From: Enoplolaimus lenunculus
Taxonomy: Eukaryota > Nematoda > Enoplea > Enoplida > Thoracostomopsidae
Assembly (NCBI GenBank): GCA_030248215.1
Contig: JASANG010002156.1
Location: forward strand, 288,178-352,177
Reading direction: 5' to 3'
DNA: 64,000 nucleotides
The notes below the pieces were generated by a model. The model made no database searches. It was not told where the DNA came from and saw nothing but the letters and a program-made list of their open reading frames with translations. The first letter of the stretch is position 1. Every line of letters starts with the position of its first letter. Shown here one piece after another: positions 56,547-64,000 of this stretch. The position numbers were made by a program, and so were the translations under genes.

Positions 56547-56728
56547 ATAAAAGTTGCGCTATACTTTTGTCTACATCCGGCGCGTTCGTCACCCGTCCGG
56601 CGCTGTCCGACACCCCGTCCGGCGCTGTCCGACACCCGTCCGGCGCCGTCCGTCACCTATACGGCGCGTCGTACGGGTGACGCACGGTGACGGACGGCGC
56701 CGGACGTCGAGTATAGCGCAACCCTAAT
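56547..56728. mobile_element. CpG-rich hairpin element
   Basis: A GC-rich island in AT-rich DNA. Inverted ends TTGCGCTATAC and GTATAGCGCAA enclose three tandem units of CGTCCGGCGCTGTCCGACAC type and a perfect inner stem: TCCGGCGCCGTCCGTCACC pairs with GGTGACGGACGGCGCCGGA. Confidence 0.65.
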
Positions 56729-56940
56729 TCTGTGTTGAAGTAAAAAAAAATCAAATGCAAAATTTGTGCACTGGGATTCGCATGTAGCATTTTGCGTACA
56801 TCAAATTATTTAATTGCTATTGCGTTGAATTTTTGAGAAATTCGTTTGAATTCGAGCGCAGTTCAAGCGAATTTCGTCAAAAAAACGTAGGTTTTAATTT
56901 TAATATTCAATAACGCAATGGAACCGAAAATTATTCAAAT

Positions 56941-57117
56941 ATGAATGCCTTAAGCGAGCCGCCCCGTCTTGGTCATCCCTCCGTGTCGTTCGCTGAGGCC
57001 TTATTCAAGAGAAATATAATCCAATTATTAATCTTGTCAGACGTATTTTGCGTACTCATACTGGTTCGATGGTTTAGGTATTTTCTGCTGGTGTGTCCAA
57101 AACGTTGGCTGAACTAA
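56941..57117 (+). CDS. Small candidate ORF with one membrane segment, unrecognised
   Basis: An ATG frame of 58 codons plus stop. The first 25 residues are polar (MNALSEPPRLGHPSVSFAEA), followed by a hydrophobic segment (IIQLLILSDVFCVLILV) and a basic tail ending PKRWLN. The composition looks more protein-like than neighbouring chance frames, but no poly(A) or splice signals support it. It overlaps by four bases, tail to tail, with a minus-strand frame. It could be chance or a fragment of a decayed element. Confidence 0.25.
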   Translation: MNALSEPPRLGHPSVSFAEALFKRNIIQLLILSDVFCVLILVRWFRYFLLVCPKRWLN

Positions 57118-57262
57118 GAGGGTGAGCTTCCCTCGGGGTAGGGCGTGCTCGTCTCCTCACTGAGCGCCTTCTGACGTCGTTCAGCATCGTTGAATATTGT
57201 GCGTAAATCGCTGTGTACCGCGCCTGGCCGCATGACTCGATGACGAGTACAGCGCACCATAA
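57114..57262 (-). CDS. Small candidate ORF, hydrophilic, unrecognised
   Basis: A minus-strand ATG frame of about 48 codons in a GC-rich patch, ending ALSEETSTPYPEGSSPS. It includes DLRTIFNDAERRQ, a helix-like charged stretch. The frame stays open upstream into the TA element. No family recognised. Alternative frames in the same patch are also open, so coding is uncertain. Confidence 0.25.
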
Positions 57263-57297
57263 CTGATATTCTGTCACTAGCAGGACATATATCGTGG

Positions 57298-57722
57298 TAA
57301 AGGAGGTGACTTGAATAAGAGGGGGATGAATAACATGGGGTGGGAGATTTTATTTTGATTTAGAATCAAAGTTGTCTTTATGCCTAATTAGAGTCCGGCC
57401 ACATGTAATGATCAGGGGCGGAGCGTTTTTCTGTGGGACTAGAAAAGAGTAAGCTTAAGCTTTAGAGTAATTTTCTTGCTTGGCTTAGGGTTAGTCTTGG
57501 CTTAGGAATATGCTCATTCTTACGTTTAGGCTTCGGCTTAGGCTTAGGAATATGCTTATAATACTGTTTCGCCCCTGCTCTTTACATTGGCCAGCGTCCG
57601 TGTATATGGATAGAGCCTGAAAATCCTATTCAGAATCCTGAAATGTCAATTGCACGCTGTTAGGCTTGGCACCTGGCTTGTGAGCAAATAAATTTCAGCG
57701 AACATCTGTTATTCGGGTTACT
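57298..57722 (+). mobile_element. Old TA-family MITE interrupted by a telomere-hexamer MITE
   Basis: Left part GGTGACTTGAATAAGAGGGG to AATTAGAGTCCG, right part GTCCGTGTATATGGATAGAG to TTCGGGTTACTACA. It is more diverged than most copies. Confidence 0.6.
57398..57592 (+). mobile_element. Telomere-hexamer MITE with 8-bp target duplication (7/8), nested
   Basis: Flanks AGAGTCCG (57390-57397) and AGCGTCCG (57593-57600). Ends GCCACATGTAATGATCAGG and TGCTCTTTACATTGGCC. Two hexamer blocks. Insertion into a TA-family copy shows that this family was active after it. Confidence 0.8.
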
Positions 57723-57723
57723 A

Positions 57724-57990
57724 CACTGTAAATTCCAGTGAGTTGATTTTTTTAATTAATTCAGCTAGCGAGTTGGTTTTGCTGAGTTAATATCAGTAAA
57801 CATTAACTCACTCTCAGTTGAGTTGATTCCCACTCTGAGTTGAGTTGACTTTGGGTAAGTTGATTAATTAACTCAGAATGAATTGAATCAACTAAAAATT
57901 CTGAATTCTGATAGCCCTAACTCAGACTGAGAGATTCAACTCATTCTGGGTTGAACTCTCTAAAATTAAACGGTGTAGGTGCAGCATATA
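57724..57990 (+). mobile_element. GAGTTGA-type MITE
   Basis: Starts CACTGTAAATTCCAGTGAG and is built of ACTCAGA/TTGAGTTGA repeats. Related to 23172-23432. The right end is not sharply defined because the next element abuts it. Confidence 0.5.
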
Positions 57991-57991
57991 C

Positions 57992-58200
57992 ACTGCAAAA
58001 AATGGGGAGTCAAATTGACTCTCTCCGAAATAGGCTCTACGGGACTACACAAACTGAGTCAAATTCGACTCCGCCAGAGTCAAACATGCGACTCAGTGAA
58101 TCGAATTTGACTCTGCCGGAGTCGAATTTTGACTCAGTTTGTGTAGTCCCGTAGAGCCTATTTCGGAGAGAGTCAATTTGACTCACCATTTTTTGCTGTG
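57992..58200. mobile_element. Compact MITE with inverted repeats of about 75 bp
   Basis: CACTGCAAAAAATGGGGAGT on the left and the inverse of TCACCATTTTTTGCTGTG on the right, with nearly perfect pairing through TCTCCGAAATAGGCTCTACG. About 209 bp. The 5' end CACTGCAAA is shared with the GAGTTGA-type elements and with sequence near 13271. Confidence 0.8.
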
Positions 58201-59150
58201 TATGTTTAGACTTTTGTTTAACGCCAAGTTCAGGCTAAAAATCTGGTAGACTCCGCTTTGAAATTGCCACTTGCCATGTCATGTGTTTGTTTATGTTGTA
58301 TATATTTTGTTGGTTTTTTGAAGTTTGCATTTTGTTCGGGTTTTGATTGAAGCTTTTTGTCTACAGGGCCTTTATTCTGTGCTGTTCGTTTTATATTTGT
58401 ACTGTTTTGAGTTGAATAAAATTTTGGATATTTACGGTGCATTTTATTGTTAGCGCGTTGACTATGCGAAATTATCTTTCATCAAAGCCCAACAATCAGA
58501 ACGAAATTATCGCTAAAATGGGTTTAGGATTGGAAGAATTAGATTTTGGTGTAACCAAAGTTCGCATTTCGGCTCTAACACAATTGGTCTGGTTTCATTT
58601 CTCGGTGCATCGCCTGCGGTAAGATGCTTTAGTTGGGGATTCCATCAGTTGTAATTTCTGTCGTTCAGTGGATTTCTTGAAGTCCTTCGGGTAATTTTGA
58701 AGATTTTACATTACTGACTGACTTTTGTTGAAATTTAATGCAAACACTTCGGCTGAAATTTTATTAATATTAGCGATTTGATTCGAGGGCTGGAATTTTG
58801 TATGGATGGCGTTACTATTACCGCTCCATTGTAACAGCTCGGAGTTTAAGCTCGTATAGGGGTTGAACGCTAAGGTTGTACTCTTCGGCAATAGCCGTAG
58901 TAAAATTTTTGTATGGTTTTACAAAAATTGTATCGTTCGGTGCGTTTGGCTGTAAGTTTTGGTAGAATTATACGAACAAATTGTTAAGAGTTTCTAAAAA
59001 TAAACCTAAAACCCAAATTTTTGACAACGCTTCAATATTGACATTTGCTAACATTAACACATTAAACGTTAAACTGAGTACCAAATTTCGCGCCACTTTT
59101 GGCTCCAGCAGGGGAGAAATTAAGAAATATTAAAATAGAACATAATTGTA

Positions 59151-59274
59151 ATGGTTAACTATGCATATCGAAGACAATTGATATCGAAAACACTCGGATT
59201 TGTTCTTGTTGCCGCAGTCTGTGGTTCAATGTTTCCGGTTTTCGTGTATCCGTATCTGAATAAATCTGAGTATA
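59151..59274 (+). pseudogene. Orphan SMIM20/MITRAC7-like first exon (left arm copy)
   Basis: The 41 codons are identical in sequence to those of the minus-strand exon at 62918-63041 and end at the same donor, A then GTAAGT. No second exon is found downstream on the plus strand, because the one for the other copy lies in the unduplicated spacer on the minus strand. This copy is therefore probably not a complete gene. Confidence 0.5.
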
Positions 59275-59477
59275 GTAAGTTTAAGCCTATTCATTTAGCT
59301 TTAACGGGGGGTAGGCTGTTTGCTTTCAGCTTAGTATATATTCGTCTATATATGTGTATGATTTGCCAGAATCAGATAGTGAGGTTTTACTGGAACCGGA
59401 GGTTTACCCGGATATGGCATATAAATTTGTGCACTGTTAGAAGTATATAAGTAGCGCATAAGTTGTTATATATTCAC

Positions 59478-59873
59478 CAGGGTGCAACCGGAATTCCGGT
59501 TCTGGCCTGGAAAATCCGGTATTTTTCACTATCCGGTGCCGGTAATAAATCCGGTATTTTTCACCGAAATTTTCCGGTATTATCGGTATTGAAAATTTTT
59601 CTCATTCGAAAATTTATAAAAAATTGGCGTATTAAATTCTGACTTATTTTTATAAAATTGTCTGAGCGTACATTGCCAAAATTTTCAATTTATGCCATAC
59701 TCCATAATTTATCATATGTTTGCGCACCTACTGCACGTGTTTCAAAAATTTCGCATTCTAAATGATGTGTTTACAGCATTAAAAGCGATAAAATAGCGTT
59801 AAAAATGAATTATTCGGTAACAAGTATTATTTATTTTCCGGTTCCGGTATTTTATAATTCCGGTTGCATCCTG
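59478..59873 (+). mobile_element. CAGGG-type hAT-like element, left arm
   Basis: Ends CAGGGTGCAACCGGAATTCC and AATTCCGGTTGCATCCTG. Flanks ATATTCAC and ATTTACAC agree at six of eight positions, consistent with an old 8-bp target duplication. Repeated CCGGTATTTTTCAC motifs. Confidence 0.7.
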
Positions 59874-60053
59874 ATTTACACTTATTTAAAATTAACTGAA
59901 AGCCTATATTTTCGATTTAATTCACTCTAAAAACACAGGTTTCTTGTCTTGTCCGGAAATGCAATCGCAGCGAAATGTGACATATGTCAGAGGATACTTT
60001 TTGTGTTCTGAATTTTTACAGTTTTAATAAAAATGCGTTATTTAGCAAACTTT

Positions 60054-60238
60054 GGCCCATGTTACTTTAAGAGGCGTCAAGATTTCTGGTGGGTCTATAA
60101 AAGGTGAGGTTTAGATCTTTTGCATATTTTTGCTTAGGCTTCGGCTTAGGAACACATTTTTGTAACGTCTTAGGCTTAGGCTTAGGCATAGGAATACGCT
60201 TAATCTATTGTTACGGCACCTCAAAGTAACAATGGCCC
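60054..60238 (+). mobile_element. Telomere-hexamer element, GGCCCATGTTACTTTAA subfamily, left arm
   Basis: Ends GGCCCATGTTACTTTAAG and CTCAAAGTAACAATGGCC. Two blocks with TTAGGC units. The ends differ from the main family (TTACTTTAA in place of TAAAGATCAGG), defining a second subfamily. Confidence 0.65.
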
Positions 60239-60693
60239 AAATTCTTTTTAGATATTTTATGAATAATCACCAGTTGCGCCGAGAGAGATTGTAACAAAAT
60301 TTGAAATTTGGTTGCAATTTTCGGCGATGGACTGTGCTGTTGTATTTGGTGGTAACCGGAGTCGAAGAGTTTATTTAGAATTTTTTTTTGATTATTTTTT
60401 AACCGATAGCATTCTGTTTGGCGGTGCATTGTATCTGTATAAAAGTTGAACTGAAGTGATACGCGGTGATTTTTCATTGGATAAGCTTTGGCTGTCCTTT
60501 GTTTTAAGTCGGTTTTATATCGCAGTTCACTACTGGTGTAGCAGGAGTGGAACTGGCTATTTCTCTTCTGTCAGTTCAGTGCTTGGTAGCCGGCTGCAAT
60601 TTGGACCAGTAGAACGAAATGAAAAACTCTCAGTTATATAATTGTTTTTTTGAAATAAGTTCAATGACTTGCACGACTAGGTTACATCAAATA

Positions 60694-61516
60694 TCACGCA
60701 ATTTTACTGTTCCTTCGACGACTTCGGCTCAAACGGACTAGTCCACTTGTTCAGCCCTATAATCAAGAAAATAAATACAATAATATATATATATATATTT
60801 TAAAAATACCTTACATTTTTAGACAATCCAGTTTTTTTCCGGGGTCCAGAAAAACCAGCAGCACGAGCGGACCAGGCGCGGGGAAAATTTTGGACCATCT
60901 AAAGACATTTTAACGACGTGTGCTTGTTGAAATTGTTTTTTGCCTGCCGCCTAGTATCGTGAAGTGGCTGCGGGTCTGGGTTGCGATCCACTTCGTCAAA
61001 ACTTTACAACATCACACACACTTAAACTCACATTACAAAATGCAGGCCTGGACTGGCATTAAAAATTTCATCTTGCACATTTTCACATAAGCCGGCCGGG
61101 ATGGGCGGTTTCGGTCAACAAAGCGAGCCCGAGCCCGAAACCGCGCATCCCTGTAAACCAGTCCGCCTTCGATTATTTGAGACAATCGCATCACCTAGCT
61201 TTTCTCGTCCGTTGTGTGGCTTAAATTTCTAAAGTCCCAGCAAGCAATTATTGTCCAGTAATTCAGATGATCAGTCTATTCCTGACAGTGCATATAAGCT
61301 TTTGGTCGCTTACCTACAGCTGGCTTCAGCGTTTTAGGATCCACGGTATTTCTCAGTTTATCCTGGGCGTCTCCTAAAATAAAAACACACATATAGATAT
61401 CTATATCTAATATATAATATATATAATATATAATATATATACAGTTCACACAATCGAAATTTCAAATGTAACCAACACTATGTTACACGGCCGGACTGAA
61501 CTAAAAATAGGCATTG
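60694..61516. other. Unduplicated spacer of the inverted duplication
   Basis: Single-copy sequence between the arms. It contains a GC-rich CAGGGATG-type element (about 61090-61155), a TA-rich near-palindrome (61390-61440), a TATA tract (60783-60800) and, on the minus strand, the probable second exon of the SMIM20-like gene. Confidence 0.7.
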
Positions 61517-63041
61517 ACATTTTGATGTAACCTAGTCGTGCATCATTGATTATTTCAAAAAAACAATTATATAACTGAGATTTTTTCATTTCGTTTACTG
61601 GTCCAAATTGCAGCCGGCTACCAAGCACTGAACTGACAGGCGAAATAGCCAGTTCACTCCTGCTACACCAGTAGTGAACTGCGATATAAAACCGACTTAA
61701 AACAAAGGACAGCCAAAGCTTATCCAATGAAAAATCACCGCGTATCACTTCAGTTCAACTTTTATACAGATGAATGCACCGCAAACAGATGCTATTGGTT
61801 AAAAAATAATCAAAAAAAATTCTAATAAACTCTTCGACTCCGGTTACCACCAAATACAGCACAGTCCATCGCCGAAAATTGCAACCAAATTTCAAATTTT
61901 GCAATTCTGGCGCAACTGGTGATTATTCATAAAATATTAAAAAAAGTTTGGGCCATTGTTACTTTGAGGTGCGTAACAATAGATTAAGCGTATTCCTATG
62001 CCTAAGCCTAAGCCTAAGCGTTGCAAAAATGTGTTCCTAAGCCGAAGCCTAAGCAAAAATGTATTCAAGAATCTAAACCTACACTTTTATAGACCCACCA
62101 GAAATCTTGACGCACCTTAAAGTAACATGGGCCAAAGTTTGCTAAATAACGCATTTTTGATTAAAACTGTAAAAATTCAGAACACAAAAAGTATCCTCTG
62201 ACATATGTCACATTTCGCTGCGATTGCATTTCCGAGACAAGACGGAAACCTGTCTTTTAAGAGTAAATTAAATCGAAAATATAGGCTTTCAGTTAATTTT
62301 AAATAAGTGTAAATCAGGGATGCAACGGGGAATTATAAAATACCAGAACCGGAAAATAAAATAATACTTGTTACCGGAATAATATCATTTTTAACGCTAT
62401 TTTATCGCTTTTAATGCTGTAAACACATCATTTAGAATGCGAAATTTTTGAAACACGTGCAGTAGGTGCGCAAGCATATGATAAATTATGGAGTATGGCA
62501 TAAATTGAAAATTTTGGCAATGTACGCTCAGACAATTTTATAAAAATAAGTCAGAATTTAATACGCCAATTTTTTATAAATTTTCGAATAAGAAAAATTT
62601 TCAATACCGATAATACCGGAAAATTTCGGTGAAAAATACCGGATTTATTACCGGCACCGGATAGTGAAAAATACCGGATTTTCCAGGCCAGAACCGGAAT
62701 TCCGGTTGCACCCTGGTGAATATATAACAACTTATGCGCTACTTATATACTTCTAACAGTGCACAAATTTATATGCCATATCCGGTAAACCTCCGGTTCC
62801 AGTAAAACCTCACTATCTGATTCTGGCAAATCATACACATATATAGACGAATATATACTAAGCTGAAAGCAAACAGCCTACCCCCCGTTAAAGCTAAATG
62901 AATAGGCTTAAACTTACTATACTCAGATTTATTCAGATACGGATACACGAAAACCGGAAACATTGAACCACAGACTGCGGCAACAAGAACAAATCCGAGT
63001 GTTTTCGATATCAATTGTCTTCGATATGCATAGTTAACCAT
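61276..63041 (-). CDS. SMIM20/MITRAC7-like small mitochondrial membrane protein (two exons)
   Basis: Exon 1 (63041 down to 62918) encodes 41 residues: MVNYAYRRQLI, a hydrophobic segment (about 14-32) and FVYPYLNKSEY, ending in donor A/GTAAGT. The spacing F-P...P......EY matches SMIM20 (FYPIYFRPLMRLEEY). Exon 2 starts at 61373 after acceptor TTTTTATTTTAG in the right phase and reads RDAQDKLRNTVDPKTLKPAV, resembling the polar tail of the family. It then either meets a donor (GTAAGC at 61313) or reads on through GKR to a stop at 61276-61278. SMIM20 assists cytochrome c oxidase (COX1) assembly in the inner mitochondrial membrane; its tail is the source of phoenixin in vertebrates. The canonical WSDPFGRK end is not found, so the 3' structure is uncertain. 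Confidence 0.5.
61951..62133 (-). mobile_element. Telomere-hexamer element, right arm copy
   Basis: GGCCATTGTTACTTTGAGG to TTAAAGTAACATGGGCC; the counterpart of 60054-60238, present before the inverted duplication formed. Confidence 0.65.
62315..62715 (-). mobile_element. CAGGG-type hAT-like element, right arm copy
   Basis: CAGGGATGCAACGGGGAATT to AATTCCGGTTGCACCCTG; the counterpart of 59478-59873 at the same relative position. Confidence 0.7.
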
Positions 63042-64000
63042 TACAAATTATGGTCTATTTTAATATTTCTTAATTTCTCCCCTGCTGGAGCCAAAAGTGG
63101 CGCGAAATTTGGTACTCAGTTTAACGTTTAATGTGTTAATGTTAGCAAATGTCAATATTGAAGCGTTGTCAAAAATTTGGGTTTTAGGTTTATTTTTAGA
63201 AACTCTTAACAATTTGTTCGTATAATTCTACCAAAACTTACAGCCAACCGCACCGAACGATACAATTTTTGTAAAACCATACAAAAATTTTACTACGGCT
63301 ATTGCCGAAGAGTACAACCTTAGCGTTCAACCCCTATACGAGCTTAAACTCCGAGCTGTTACAATGGAGCGGTAATAGGAAACGCCATCCATACAAAATT
63401 CCAGCCCTCGAATCAAATCGCTAATATTATTAAAATTTCAACCGAAGTGTTTGCAGTAAATTTCAACAAGTCAGTAATGTAAAATCTTCAAAATTACCCG
63501 AAGGACTTCAAGAAAACCACTGAACGACAGAAATTTCAACTGATGGAATCCCCAACTAAAGCATCTTACCGCAGGCGATGCACCGAGAAATGAAACCAGA
63601 CCGATTGTGTTAGAGCCGAAATGCGAACTTTGGTTACACCAAAATCTAATTCTTCCAATCCTAAACCACCCATTTTAGCGATAATTTCGTTCTGATTGTT
63701 GGGCTTTGATGAAAGATAATTTCGCATAGACAACGCGCTAACAATAAAATGCACCGTAAATATCGGAAATTTTATTCAAGGACTCGAAAAACAGTACAAA
63801 TATAAAACGAACAGCACAGAATAAAGGCCCCTGTAGACAAAAAGCTTCAACCAAAACCTGAACAAAATGCAAACTTCAAAAAACCAACAAAATATATACA
63901 ACATAAACAAACACATGACATGGCATGTGGCAATTTCAAAGCGGAGTCTACCAAATTTTCAGCCTGAACTTGACGTTAAACAAAAGTCTAAACATACACA

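Larger units (their letters stand above)
58197..60693 (+). repeat. Left arm of a large inverted duplication
   Basis: This arm (about 2.5 kb) is matched in reverse by 61517-64000. It contains an open frame at 58437-58622, a SMIM20-like first exon (59151-59274), a CAGGG element (59478-59873), a telomere-hexamer element (60054-60238) and a frame at 60456-60641, all with counterparts in the right arm. Differences are scattered substitutions and short indels. Confidence 0.9.
61517..64000 (-). repeat. Right arm of the large inverted duplication (reaches window end)
   Basis: Reverse complement of 58197-60693. The match still holds at the last base of the window (AAACATACACA against TGTGTATGTTT at 58197), so the true outer limit may lie beyond. 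It carries the minus-strand copies of every feature listed for the left arm. Confidence 0.9.

Noticed and set aside
57951-58154. 67-codon frame rich in Glu-Ser-Asn repeats
   Set aside because: It spans the junction of two MITEs and is built of their GAGTC/GACTC repeats.
60456-60641. Open frame present in both palindrome arms (also 61446-61748)
   Set aside because: The two copies lose frame agreement after about 30 codons through small indels, and no family or splice support was found.
1-64000. Bacterial origin, operons, CRISPR arrays, rRNA genes or retroviral/LTR elements
   Set aside because: Spliced genes, poly(A) signals and telomere hexamers show a eukaryote. No spaced direct repeats of CRISPR type, no rRNA-like block and no reverse transcriptase, capsid or integrase frame were recognised. 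The RNase H frames are intron-bearing host RNase H1 genes, not retroelement RNase H.

Overview
The window is AT-rich eukaryotic DNA with many introns. It is most likely from a nematode, because short interspersed elements throughout it carry runs of the nematode telomere hexamer TTAGGC, 3' splice sites are of the TTTTAG/TTTCAG type, and there are spliced housekeeping genes but no operon-like bacterial organisation. The high intron number and the repeat load would fit an enoplean such as a mermithid, but that placement is inference.

Layout. Positions 2731-9421 (+) hold a complete ten-exon phytanoyl-CoA dioxygenase (PhyH)-family gene. Positions 12601-12914 (-) hold the last exon of a neuropeptide precursor with five WDSAF/WDTAF-glycine copies. 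Positions 17261-17485 (-) look like the terminal exon of an unrecognised gene with a poly(A) signal. Positions 17.5-32.9 kb are mostly repeats, with some unassigned open frames at 27.6-28.4 kb. Positions 32954-42146 (+) hold a complete fifteen-exon gene for eIF2B epsilon. Two two-exon ribonuclease H1 paralogues follow on the same strand, at 45083-48840 and 54287-56413. The second has a mitochondrial-type leader ahead of an internal ATG and a GC-AG intron at the conserved position. From 58197 to the window end lies a large inverted duplication (arms of about 2.5 kb, spacer of about 0.8 kb). It contains a SMIM20/MITRAC7-like (phoenixin precursor-like) first exon in each arm, and a matching second exon only in the spacer.

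Most of the remaining DNA is non-autonomous DNA transposons. I could group them by ends and target duplications: a TA-duplicating family (ends CTGTAGTGACCCGAATAAGA), an 8-bp-duplicating hAT-like family that carries the telomere hexamer, a TTAA-duplicating piggyBac-like family with an internal tRNA-like promoter, other CAGGG-type hAT-like elements, and several foldback elements. Nested insertions give relative ages. No retroviral, Polinton or long retroelement reading frame, CRISPR array or functional tRNA/rRNA gene was recognised.

The genes are housekeeping or signalling functions with no obvious shared pathway: 2-oxoglutarate-dependent oxidation, neuropeptide signalling, translation initiation control, RNA:DNA hybrid removal, and respiratory complex IV assembly.
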